Below are positions 25,339 to 35,800 of a stretch of DNA of 64,000 nt, one piece after another. Under the pieces are notes generated by a model, which was given only the letters and a program-made list of their open reading frames with translations, had not been told where the DNA came from and searched no databases. Within the stretch, counting starts at the first letter, position 1. Every line of letters starts with the position of its first letter. The stretch spans positions 1 to 64,000 of the forward strand of contig NZ_BMRY01000013.1 in NCBI RefSeq assembly GCF_014648875.1, given 5' to 3'. The translations under genes and the position numbers were made by a program. The stretch is from Streptomyces parvus. GTDB taxonomy: Bacteria > Actinomycetota > Actinomycetes > Streptomycetales > Streptomycetaceae.

Positions 25339-28300
25339 GTGGCTGACCGGTACGACGAATCATCCGTGGAGAACGTCGACAAGTACGAGGACACGGAAGC
25401 GGCCTCAGCCGACAACTGGGCCGACCTCGTCAAGCACATCACCGGGTACCCCGTGCCCGAGCGCGGCAAGGTCTTCGACACGCTCCGCTCCGACCATGGC
25501 GGCAAGCTCTTCCGGATGGACATCAAGGAGCGCAGCCTCAGCCTCCTCGTCAAGGACTCCGGCTTCCTGCAGAACAAGGGCCAGGACTACGACATCTGGT
25601 TCTTCGACAGCGGAAAGAAGCGCTCCATCATGCAGGCCCGGATCGTCTTCGAGGGCCGCGTGAAGTCCGGTGACGAGATCATCTTCGCCGGCACCGACTC
25701 CACCGACGTCAACAACGTGTCCGTCCGCGAGGGCAACGAGTTCACGGACTACAACAAGGACAAGTTCAGCACCATCCCGTTGGCCCAGTACATGAACGGG
25801 CCCCGCGCGGCGCTCATCGCCCTGCTGAACGGGAACAGCGGCGACGGCCGGTTCAGCGGTCTGGTCGCCAAGGAGTCCGACACCGTCGACCTGGACTCCT
25901 TCAACAACGCGGGTCACTCCTTCGACTACGCGGCCAAGTTCTTCAAGGACCACGCACCTCTCCTCAAGGACTGGGAGGACCGTTTCGGCCGCGACGACGC
26001 GAGCTGGAAGGGAGAGGCCGCAGAGGTCTTCCGCAGCCTCATCACGAAGATCCGCGAGAACTACGACAGCTACGTCGAGACCTTCAACAGCACGGCCGGC
26101 ACCGGGGACCAGACCGGCACCGGCAACACCGTCTACTCCCGTGCCCTCTCCCTGGGCCGCCAGCATCTGGAACAGGCCGCCAGGGACCTGCTGGCCGCCT
26201 GGCTGAAGTGGGCCCAGTCCGACTACTACGACCCGCACCGGGTGCTGCGCTACGTCCTGGACGACCTGGCCCAGTGGGTCGACGCCAACAACGTGGCCAA
26301 GACGGAGATCACGTCCACGACCACCCGCTACACCACGACGGTCCGCCACAGCCCGCACGGCGACTTCTCGCAGACGCATCCGGAATACCTCGACCTCACC
26401 GACATCGCCAACTGGGCGAAGGTCGGCGACAAGGCGGTCGAGATCTGGAGCCGGGGCGTGGACGACTACCTCGTCAAGCCCGCCCGCGAGGTGCAGTCCC
26501 GCCTGAACAACCAGTTCCTCTCGCTCTCCGAGGACTTCTCCGAGAACGTACCCGAGCCGAAGTCGACCGGTACGGCCTCGGAGGCGTACGAGGAGAAGAA
26601 GGCGGAGGAGGAGCGGGAGAGGATCGAGAAGGAGAACGAGGAGAACCGCCGCTACCAGGACGAGCTGCGGGAGGAGCAGCGCCTCCAGCGCGAGGAGGAC
26701 AAGCGGCTCCAGGAGGAGCTCCGCAAGGAGCAGGAGGAGCAGCGCGAGGAGGACCGGAAGTACCAGGACGAGCTGCGGGAGGAGCAGCGCCTCCAGCGCG
26801 AGGAGGACAAGAAGCTCCAGGACGAGCTGCGCGAGGAGCAGAACCAGCAGCGCGAAGAGGACAAGAGGTACCAGGAGGAGCTGCGCGAGGAGCAGCGGCG
26901 AGAGCAGGAGGAGGCCAAGCGGGAGGCCGAGGAACAGGCCAAGCAGATGGAGGAGAGCCTCGGCAACATCAACGGGCCGGGCGGCGGAGGCGAGAACCTC
27001 AACAACCTCGACGATCTGCTCAACCTCAAGCAGGACGTCCCGGTGACGGAGAGCCTCGGCGACCTCGGTGGCATCAACAACCCCGGTGGCCAGGGTGGTT
27101 CGAACAATCCGAGCCTCGACGACGTGAACAACGCGGTCTCCGAGAACCTCGGCAACCTCGGCGACGTGAACAACCCCGCCGGCGGCCCGGTGCCCGTGAC
27201 CTCCAACCTCGGCAATCTCGGAGGGATCAACGGCGGCCCCGGATCCACGCGGAACACCGACGCCGCGGCCAACCAGGCGATCACCGAGAACCTGGGCAGC
27301 CTGGACGACCTCAACAACGGTACGGGCGGCTCCCTCGACACCCCGACCGGCGCCCGGACCCAGCTCGACGGCAACCAGCTCACCACCGCCTTCCCGGACG
27401 GCAGCGGCACCTCCTTCGACCCGGACAGCGGAGTGCTCACCACCACCCACCCGGACGGCAGCGTCACCACGCAGAACCTGGGCGACGGCGCCCGGGTCAC
27501 CAACCCGGACGGCTCCGTCACCTCCCTCGGCGACGACGGCAAGCTGACGACGACGTTCCCGGACGGTACGAAGCAGGAGATCGATCCCGCGACCGGTCAG
27601 GCCGTCTCCACCGCCCCCGACGGCACCGTCACCACGGAGAACCTCGGCAACCTCGGGGGTCTGAACGGCCGGAACGACATCGGGGACCTCCGCGATCCGA
27701 ACAACATCAACGCCGACCTGCCGACGGAGTCCCCCGGTGACCTCGGTGACCGGGAAACCATCAACGACCTGGGCGGCCTGGGGAACCTCAACACCGACGA
27801 CGCGAGCCTGAAGTCCTCGACCGGCAGCCTCACCGGGCTGGAGAACGGCGACTTCGCCACCACGTTCCCGGACGGCGGCAAGACCGTCTTCGACCCCGAC
27901 ACGGGGCAGCTCACCAGCATCGCCCCGGACGGCTCCGAGGTCACCACCGACCTCACCCACGGGGCCGAGGTCACCAACCCGGACGGTTCCGTCTCCTCGC
28001 TGGACAACGGCCGGTTCCTCAACTCCTTCCCGGACGGTTCGAGCCACTCCATCGACCCGGACACCGGGATCGCCACCGTCACCGACCCGCAGGGCAGGAC
28101 GGAGACGGTCACCCTCGACGAGCTCAACGCGCGCGGGAGCAACGACAGGCCGGACTTCCTCGACGACTTGAGGGACCTCGACCGGAACCGTGACCTCGGC
28201 AACCTCGGTGACCTCAACGGCAACCGGGACCTCGACGGCCTGAACGAGAACCGGGATCTCGATCTCGACGAGCTCAAGGACCTCGCCAACGGCAGCAGCG

Positions 28301-28872
28301 GCAGCGGAAGCGGCGGTGGTGGGGGAGGCGACGGGACCACCACCCGGGACGTCCCCCTCTCCGAACTGGGGCTGAGCGCCCAGGTGGGAGCGGGCGGTTC
28401 CGGCGGAGGCCTTCCCGACGCGAACCTCCCGTCGTCGGAGATCCCCGGCCAGGTCTCCCCGCTCTCCGACAGCGCCACGAACAACGCGACGACCCCCGGC
28501 ACCGGGGGCGGCCCGGGAGCCCCCGGTGCCCCTGGCACGCCCGGCACCCCCGGCATGCCGATGGGCGGCGGCATGGGCGGCATGGGCGCGGGCGGGGAGA
28601 AGGGCAACGGCGAGCGCGTGCGCGCCGTCCTGGTCGACGCGGCGGAGGAGAGCGAACGCCGGAACCGCCGCAGGCGCAGCCCGTGGAACCGTCAGGAGGA
28701 CAGCGACACCTTCCTCACCCCGGCCTCCCGGGTGGCCACCACCGGCGGCGAGTCCCCGGAGGAGGAACAGGAGCAGGGGCGCAGGCCCATGACGTCCGCC
28801 GACTACCTGGAGGAGGACGCGGACGTCTGGGGCACCGAGGAAGGTGGCACCCCGGCCGTGATCGGCAGGTGA
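25339..28872 (+). CDS. Large WXG-type (AAWKG-like) T7SS protein with coiled coil and PDG repeats
   Basis: 1177 residues from a GTG at 25339. Residues 1-400 are a folded domain that includes DDASWKGEAAEVF near residue 222. This matches the W-K-G turn of what I recall as the AAWKG family of Streptomyces T7SS substrates. Residues about 415-540 are a strongly charged coiled coil of repeated LREEQRLQREEDKRLQ units. A Asn/Gly/Leu-rich stretch with repeated ENLGNLGDLNN motifs follows, then two blocks of short beta-strand repeats (TTFPDGSxxxFDPxTG, NPDGSVTSL). The tail is Gly/Pro-rich with a basic RRNRRRRSPW patch. Likely an exported structural or effector protein. Confidence 0.8.
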   Translation: MADRYDESSVENVDKYEDTEAASADNWADLVKHITGYPVPERGKVFDTLRSDHGGKLFRMDIKERSLSLLVKDSGFLQNKGQDYDIWFFDSGKKRSIMQARIVFEGRVKSGDEIIFAGTDSTDVNNVSVREGNEFTDYNKDKFSTIPLAQYMNGPRAALIALLNGNSGDGRFSGLVAKESDTVDLDSFNNAGHSFDYAAKFFKDHAPLLKDWEDRFGRDDASWKGEAAEVFRSLITKIRENYDSYVETFNSTAGTGDQTGTGNTVYSRALSLGRQHLEQAARDLLAAWLKWAQSDYYDPHRVLRYVLDDLAQWVDANNVAKTEITSTTTRYTTTVRHSPHGDFSQTHPEYLDLTDIANWAKVGDKAVEIWSRGVDDYLVKPAREVQSRLNNQFLSLSEDFSENVPEPKSTGTASEAYEEKKAEEERERIEKENEENRRYQDELREEQRLQREEDKRLQEELRKEQEEQREEDRKYQDELREEQRLQREEDKKLQDELREEQNQQREEDKRYQEELREEQRREQEEAKREAEEQAKQMEESLGNINGPGGGGENLNNLDDLLNLKQDVPVTESLGDLGGINNPGGQGGSNNPSLDDVNNAVSENLGNLGDVNNPAGGPVPVTSNLGNLGGINGGPGSTRNTDAAANQAITENLGSLDDLNNGTGGSLDTPTGARTQLDGNQLTTAFPDGSGTSFDPDSGVLTTTHPDGSVTTQNLGDGARVTNPDGSVTSLGDDGKLTTTFPDGTKQEIDPATGQAVSTAPDGTVTTENLGNLGGLNGRNDIGDLRDPNNINADLPTESPGDLGDRETINDLGGLGNLNTDDASLKSSTGSLTGLENGDFATTFPDGGKTVFDPDTGQLTSIAPDGSEVTTDLTHGAEVTNPDGSVSSLDNGRFLNSFPDGSSHSIDPDTGIATVTDPQGRTETVTLDELNARGSNDRPDFLDDLRDLDRNRDLGNLGDLNGNRDLDGLNENRDLDLDELKDLANGSSGSGSGGGGGGDGTTTRDVPLSELGLSAQVGAGGSGGGLPDANLPSSEIPGQVSPLSDSATNNATTPGTGGGPGAPGAPGTPGTPGMPMGGGMGGMGAGGEKGNGERVRAVLVDAAEESERRNRRRRSPWNRQEDSDTFLTPASRVATTGGESPEEEQEQGRRPMTSADYLEEDADVWGTEEGGTPAVIGR
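26620..26950 (+). repeat. Coiled-coil repeat region of the AAWKG-like gene
   Basis: Five to six copies of a 23-residue unit around YQDELREEQRLQREEDKR, with high DNA identity between some copies (for example 26655-26700 and 26761-26810). It encodes a continuous charged helix. Confidence 0.85.
27380..28110 (+). repeat. PDG beta-repeat blocks of the AAWKG-like gene
   Basis: Two related blocks (about 27380-27640 and 27840-28110) contain repeated FPDGSGTSFDPDSG, HPDGSVTTQNL and NPDGSVTSL units of about 15-20 residues. They look like an elongated beta structure such as those found in surface-exposed or toxin-delivery proteins. Confidence 0.75.
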
Positions 28873-28984
28873 CGGACGGTCAGGTCAGGGGAGCGGGGCC
28901 GGATGTACCGGCCCGGCGAGGTGAACGTACGGTCGTGCGTACGGACAGCGGAACGAGCACCAGGACGGAACGAGGGGCACGCGC

Positions 28985-29440
28985 GTGACGGAACCACTGG
29001 AGAAGCGCCTGGAGAAGGCCATGGCCGAACTGCAGGCCGCCCAGGAGGCGGTGGCGCGAACAGAGCGTGAACTGCGGTCGGCTTCCTTCTCCGTGCTCTC
29101 CTCCGACCGGGCGGTTCGCGCCACCGCAGGCCCGCAGGGCGAGCTGACCGGGATCGAGTTCCTGGAGAACAAGTACCGCGACATGTCCCCTCAGGAGCTG
29201 GCCGCCAGCGTCCTGGAAGCGGCGAGCGCGGCCCGGCTGAAAATGAACCGGCATGTGATGAAGGCGATGGCCCCCTTCACCGAACCCAGCAGCAACGTGC
29301 CGGAGTTGAAGGGGTTCGAGCTCGACTGGGAGCGCGTCTTCGGCCCCGAGGTCCTGCGGGACGACGACGGGACCACCTCGCGCGGCGGCCCGGCTGCCCC
29401 CGCCTGGCGGGACGCGCTCGGCGACGAGGGAGAGGACTGA
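28985..29440 (+). CDS. YbaB/EbfC-family-like protein in the T7SS locus
   Basis: 151 residues from a GTG with GAGGGG upstream. A long N-terminal helix (LEKRLEKAMAELQAAQEAV) leads into a three-stranded sheet and then FLENKYRDMSPQELAASVLEAASAARLKM, the pattern of YbaB/EbfC nucleoid proteins. ESX-1 of mycobacteria also encodes such a protein (EspL). In this setting it is likelier to be a chaperone for secreted substrates than a DNA-binding protein, but that is inferred from context. The next gene follows in four bases. Confidence 0.8.
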   Translation: MTEPLEKRLEKAMAELQAAQEAVARTERELRSASFSVLSSDRAVRATAGPQGELTGIEFLENKYRDMSPQELAASVLEAASAARLKMNRHVMKAMAPFTEPSSNVPELKGFELDWERVFGPEVLRDDDGTTSRGGPAAPAWRDALGDEGED

Positions 29441-29444
29441 CGGG

Positions 29445-29813
29445 ATGGGACAGCGGTACTACGTCGACCCGGAGCGCATCGAGGCACTGGCACGCCAGTT
29501 GGAGGAGATCGGGACGCTCACCCGGACCATGACCGAGGAGTTCCTCGACGAGCTGGCGCCCACGGTCAGCTGGCCCGGCACCAACAGCGAGTTCTCGGAG
29601 AAGGCCAGGCCGCAGGAGCAGAAGGAGCGGCAGACCACCAAGGACACCATGCTCTCCATCAGGGACGCCCTGGTGGGCATCACCGACGCCACGATCGGCA
29701 ACGTCCGGATGATGAAGGACACCCGCGACCGCAACATCGACGAGATCGAGCACGGCAACAGCCGCCTCGAAACCGATGGATTCGACGGCCCGGGCGGGCA
29801 TGGCCGGCGCTGA
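29445..29813 (+). CDS. WXG100-like protein preceding the giant effector
   Basis: 122 residues. TVSWPGTNSEF has the W-x-G turn, placed between helix 1 (DPERIEALARQLEEIGTLTR) and helix 2 (RQTTKDTMLSIRDALVGIT), so it is a WXG100-type hairpin. It lies 81 bases before the giant gene, and small WXG proteins just upstream of large T7SS effectors usually act as their export partners. The C-terminal tail is Gly/Arg-rich. Confidence 0.82.
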   Translation: MGQRYYVDPERIEALARQLEEIGTLTRTMTEEFLDELAPTVSWPGTNSEFSEKARPQEQKERQTTKDTMLSIRDALVGITDATIGNVRMMKDTRDRNIDEIEHGNSRLETDGFDGPGGHGRR

Positions 29814-29894
29814 CCTCCGCACCGCAGGCCGCTCCCGTACGCGACCGGGATCGGCCGCTCCGTCCTGCCCGCACGGCCCCCGGGGCGGCCGTCG

Positions 29895-32800
29895 GTGAGC
29901 ATCCAGGTATCGCCCGAGGTCAACGCCATGATCTTCATCCTCACCGGGGAGAAGCTCATGGACGCCGACGAGGACCTCGCCTTCGAGAGCCGTCGGCCCT
30001 ACTCCGGCCTCGGGCGCAAACTGGACCGGCTGTCCTCCCTGATCGACAAGTCGATCCACGACATCGGCGAGTCCATGCCGGACGACCTCGCCTCGTCGTA
30101 CGCCAAGGCGATGGGCATGCTCATCGACGACGACGGCAAGAACTACCTGCGCGAATTCTCCGACCAGCTCGACAAGATCGCCGAGGGGCGCCGCAAGACC
30201 TCCATGGACATCATGGAGTCCAAGTGGCAGGTCATCGCCGAGATCATCCGGCTGCTCATCGAGATCGCCATCTACCTGGCGATGTCCTTCTTCACCGGTG
30301 GCGCCTCCGCCAGCCAGATCATGATGGCCAAGCTGCGCAGCCGCTTCTTCATCCTCACCACGCTCAGCCACCTCCTCCAGCGGCTGCACCTGGCGCCCTC
30401 GCTCACCGAGGCGTTCGCCGAGGCGTTCACCACCTTCGCCGTCCGGCTCGCGATGATGAACTTCGCCCCGGACGGCCGCCGCCCCGACGGCATCGACTGG
30501 AGCGACATCGGCAAGGCCGCCGCGTTCGGTGCGGCGGCCGGGTTCTTCACCAGCGTCTTCGAGAAGTTCGCCAAGGACATCGTCCGCAGTTTCGACGGAA
30601 ACTTCCTCAAGGGCGGCCCGGATCTCGACTTCAAGAACCCCAACTGGCGGGACACGCCGAACGTCGACATCAAGACCAACGGCCCAACCCCCCATCCCAA
30701 CCCCAAGCCGGGCCCTGACCTTCCCGACCCTCCGAAGGACCGCCCCGACCCGGACCCGTACGGCAACGGTCCCAGCCCCACACCCACGCCCGGCCCGGTC
30801 CCCGTCACCTTCCGGGACGGCCCGCTCTCCTTCAGGAACAACCCCGAACTGTGGCGCAACAGCCAGATCCTGCGCCTCAACCTCGACCGGCCGGGCGCGC
30901 TGGCCGCACACTACGGCCTGAAGGGGACGGCGGACTTCATCGCCGCAGGTGCGGGCGAGGTCGTCGCGGAGATCCTGATCAAGGGGGCCTTCGAGGGCGA
31001 CTGGTCCTCCAGCTGGACCACCTTCTTCGGCGCGGGCATCAGCAGCCGGGTCGAGTCCTCGCTGATGGGCGCCGCACTGAACAGCGGAGCCGAACTCCGC
31101 CACGCCATCGACAAGTTGCGCAACCAACCGCCGCCGACCGTCTCCGGCGGCCATGGCACGGGGACGGACGGCCCGGACCGCACTGAAGGCTACTCCCGCA
31201 CGGACAGCACCGGCAGCGACGGCCCCGGGCCCGGCCTCTCCTCGCCGCCGCCGCCGGTCGTCCAGCAGACGACGGGTCAGAGCGATTTCACCGGCAGCCA
31301 GTCCCCGCCGCCGTACGTGTCGCAGGACGCGCCACCGCCCTACCTCTCGGCCGACCCGCCGCCGTACACGCCGGGGCCCCTGCCGGTGACGGCCGCCGAG
31401 AACGTGCTGTGGCAGCAGGTCCACCAGGGCCCGGCCGAGGTCCGGGAGCAGGCGCTGCGCGACCTCGCAGCCCTCCGGGGCTCCCAGCCGCCGGGCCCTG
31501 CCGAGATCGGCGTACGCGACGGGGTGCACGAGAGGCTGTCGCAGGCGCCCGAGGTACGGGTGGTGCCCGGCGGGAACAGCCCGGCCGGCCAGGTGGACAC
31601 CGACGAGGTGCGCCGGGCCCTGGAGGGCTTCGGCACGCCGGTGACGGTGGATGCGCCGATCGTAGGGGAGGGGCCGGGCGTGTCGCCGGTGGACGGTGCG
31701 CCCGGCGGGGCGGAGAACCCGGTGCGGCAGCCCGGGGCGGTTACGTCCGGCGAGGCGGGCGCTGTGGACTCGCGGGGTACGGAGACCTCCGCCGACCCCG
31801 AGGCGCGCGACGTGCGGGGCGACTCGCCGGACCCCGAGGCGCGCGATGTGCGGGGCGATGCCCCGGTCACCGTCGACGGCCCCGGCACCGGTACGCCGCC
31901 GCTCACCGTCGTCGTGTCCGAAGGCCCCCCGCCGCTCGCCGCATCGCCGGAGGCGGCCGAGCTGCTGGACGGCGCCGGGGTGGACCGGGCCGTGGTGCTC
32001 GGTCCGCCGACCGGGTCCGACGCGACGGGGCAGCCGGTGCGCGAGGCGGTCGAGCTCACCCGGGAGGGCCCCGGTGCGCCGGTGGAGGTCCGTCCGCTCA
32101 GCGGTCCCGAGTTCGCCGGGACGCCCGACGGCGGCGTGAACACGGCGTTCCCGGGCGCGAACGTGCTGCTGCCGCTCGCCGACGCCCTCGGGGTGCCGCC
32201 CGTGATGGCGGCGGTTCCGCCGCCCGCCGCATCGACCGTCCCGCCCGCCGCATCGGCCGGCCCTCCCAGCTCCTCGACGGTCTCGCCTCCGCGTTCCCTC
32301 GCGCCCGACGGCCCCGGCACAGCCGAGACCCCGCCGGGCGAGCAGACGCAGCAGACGACGGGCACACAGGAGTCGCCGGAGCCCTCCGCCGTCACCGAGT
32401 CCGGTCAGGCCGACCCCGTTGCCGCGCCTTCCCGCACCGAGTCCGAACACCTCGACATCGACCCGTCCTCGGTGAAGGTGGTGTCCGGCGAGCCGGCGCC
32501 CACCACCGGTGAAGAGGCCAAGCCGCCGGCGATCACCACCACCAGCTCCACGCCCGGCCCGGACGTCAAGGCTCCGCTCACCGGCACCGGCACCGGCACC
32601 GACACCGACGCCGCCACCGAGACCGCGCCTGACCTCAAGCCGACGGTCATCCCGACCTCCTCGGCCCCCACGACCACGCCCACCGACCCACCCGCCGCCT
32701 CCAAGCTCGCCGCCGACGCCCGCCCCTGGACCGAGACAGCCACCGATCTGCACCTGGAGTCGGGCCGTGGCGACGCGGACACCACCCCCATCCCCATCCC

Positions 32801-35800
32801 CCCGCCCGGGCAGATCACCGTCCGCCCCGCGGACCCGGCACAGGACCAACCACCGCAGACGCTCCGGGACTTCCTGCCGGAGGACCGGTGGTGGACCTTC
32901 TACATCGACCCCAAGAACCACCAGGCCGCCCTCGAAGCCTTCCCGGACGACCCCGGCTCCTACTACGACCACGACCGCTCACCGGGCTTCCAACAAGGCA
33001 TGGTGTCGGCGTACACGCAGTTCCTCGGCGACCCCGCCACCGTCGCCACGCCCATGGACTCGACCTCGTACCGGACGATGCACGGGCTGGCCACCGGCCA
33101 CCTCGGCCGGACGATCGGCTGGTCCGGCGGCGGCGCCACGCAGTTCCCGCTGCGGGGCGAGACGCTCGCCGACGACATCTTCGACGAGCGCATCGGCGAA
33201 CAGTTGCTGGTCTACGACACGACCAGCCGCGACTGGTCCACGCCCCTGCCCAAGCCCCGGCCGGTCACCATCCTGACCCGGTTCATGCACAACAACCCCT
33301 CTCTGGCGACCAATTACGGCAAGAACGCCGCCCCCGGCCTCGTCGACACGCTGTTCCAGCAGCACTACGCCCGGGTGTCCGACCCCGACGCCGACGACAC
33401 GGCCAAGCTCGCCTCCATCGTCCGCACCGTCCGGGCACTGCACGTCGTCCACCCGTTCCAGGACGGCAACCTCCGGTCCAACGTGCAGATCCTGCTGCCG
33501 AAACTCCTCCTGGAACAGGGCCTGCGCCCGGTCGTGCCGGACACCATGTACAGCCTGTTCCAGGGCGGCCACTCCGTACCGCAGATGGTCGACTCCCTGA
33601 TCCGCAACGGTGCGCTGGACACCGGAAGGCCGCGCCCGCCGCAGGGCGAGCCCGCCGCCGACGTGAACCTGGAGTCACGGCTGGACGGCGCCACGGACAC
33701 GGGCGACGCCCCGGCCACGCCGATCGCCACCAGCAGCTCGGGCGGCGACACCAGCATGCCGCCGCCCCCCACCGCCGGGCCCTCCGTCACCACGCTCGAC
33801 CGGAAGACGGTGCCCTTCAGCGAGCTCCGGCGCTTCGTGCCGCAGACCACGACCGCTCCGCAACCCGGCGTGGCCGTGCGGACGGTGACCATCTCGCAGA
33901 GCCCGGCCGAGGACGGCACGGCACGCAGCGCGGGCCGTGAGGCGCTGCTCGGCCAGGACGACTTCCGCGGAGTGCGCACCACCTCGGCCGACCCCCCGCC
34001 GCCCGGGACCTCCGAGGCGCCGCCCGCACCCCGCACCGTTTTCACCGGCCCGCCGACCGCCCTCCCCGGCTCCGGGACCGAGCGCGGCGCCGACTACTTC
34101 GTCGGCCACGGCACACCCCGTACGGTCACCCTCGGCACGGACAACGCCGCGCACCCCACCGTCAAGGTCAGCGGTGTCCAGCTCGGCGAGGTCCTCAAGT
34201 CCTGGGCACAGGACGGGGACCAGGACCGGCCGCTGGTGTTGTTCTCCTGCGAGACCGGGCAGCAGCCGAAGATCGCGGGGCTGCCGGTCGCCCAGCACGT
34301 CGCCAACCGGACCGGACGCCCCGTGTACGCGCCGACCACCGAGGCGGGCACCGCGAAGGACCGGGACGGCAACGTCCGCGCGGTCCTCGGCGAAGGCCCC
34401 GAGGGGCCCGGCCGGTGGCGGCTGTTCACCCCGGAGCCCGCCGGGACCGCGCTGGACGACCTGGCTCGCGCCGCCGGACTGCACACGGGCCCGGACCCGG
34501 CCGACGCCTTCGCCCGCGCCCGTACCCTCCAGCAGATCCGCACCCTGCGCGAAGTCCTCGGCCCGGACGCCGAACAGCAGCCCGGAAACAGCGAGTTGCT
34601 GGCGTCCCTCGCCTACGTGGATGGCCTGCGCTGGCGTGACCCGGGCACCGCTGCCCGGTACGGCGACGGCCGGATGACCCCGGAGCTGCTCGACCGGATG
34701 GTCACCGACTGGCACACCGCCGACAACGGCACCACCGTCGACCCGGCCACCGGCCCCACCCCGGAGCAGTACACCGCGTTCCTGGAGGCCGCCGCCGGAC
34801 TGCGGGCCGGCGCGACTCCCGAGACCACGCTCGACGCGCTGCTGCCGCCCCCGCCGCCCGAACTGCCCCCGGACACCCTGGTCTCGCAGCCGGACGTGCT
34901 CGGCCTCTCCTACGCACGTTCCGCGCAGATCACCTGGTCCCTGTCGAACGCCCCGCTGCCGTTGTCCGAACTGGGCCTCGGCCCCGCCGACACCGCCGAA
35001 CTGGCCCGTCGCCTGCACCACCCGGAGCTCACGGCCGCGACCGCCCCGACCGCCCCGACCGGTCCGACCGGCCCGCAGGACACGTCGGGGCCCGAAGGAA
35101 GCCCGCCTCCGCCGACGCTTCCGGTCAACGCCCTCACCGTCAACGCCTACACCGCCCGGCACACGTACGGCATTCCGGAGAAGAACTTCGACAAGTTCCG
35201 CGACCTGGCGCGGGACCGGAACGTCGTGGTGGACGTGCGGCCGACGAATCCGTCGGCGCCGAAGTGGCTGGACGCGGGGGCGATGCCGAAGCCGCAGGAC
35301 ATCAAGGCGAAGACGGTCAACGAGGTCGACGTCCTGCTCGGCGCCGATGCGGACACGATCGGTCTGGTCGGCTACTTCCAACCGGTGCTGCCGGACCAGG
35401 GCTCCGTTCCGCACGGTGCCTGGGACCGGGTGGTCTCACGGTTCAACCAGCGGTCCACGGAGTTCCGCGAACTGGCCGGGAAGATGGCCCAGTACGAGGC
35501 CGAAGGCCGCTTCGTCGTCCAGAACGGCGTCGTCCTCGGCGTCGACGAAGCCGGTGACCGGCGCCCGATCACGGGTGACCACGATGTGTTCGACGTGTCG
35601 TCCCCCGACGGCTCACGGCTCTCGCATCCCGACCACGACGCGCTGATCGACGAGATGCGGGCCAAGGACATGGCCGTAGTGCACGGCGCGCACATGTTCT
35701 GGAATCCGCCGACCGCGTTCGACAAGTCGGTCTTCGACAAGATCGTCGGATCCCATCAGGGCCCCTCCGGCGAACCGCTGCTCCGCTTCACCCCCAACAG

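Noticed and set aside
25405..28047. 880-residue minus-strand open frame opposite the AAWKG-like gene
   Set aside because: Shadow of repeat codons; Val/Leu-rich without domain pattern.
27380..28110. RHS/YD repeats in the AAWKG-like protein
   Set aside because: The units are FPDG/NPDGS types without the YD core or an RHS-associated core domain.
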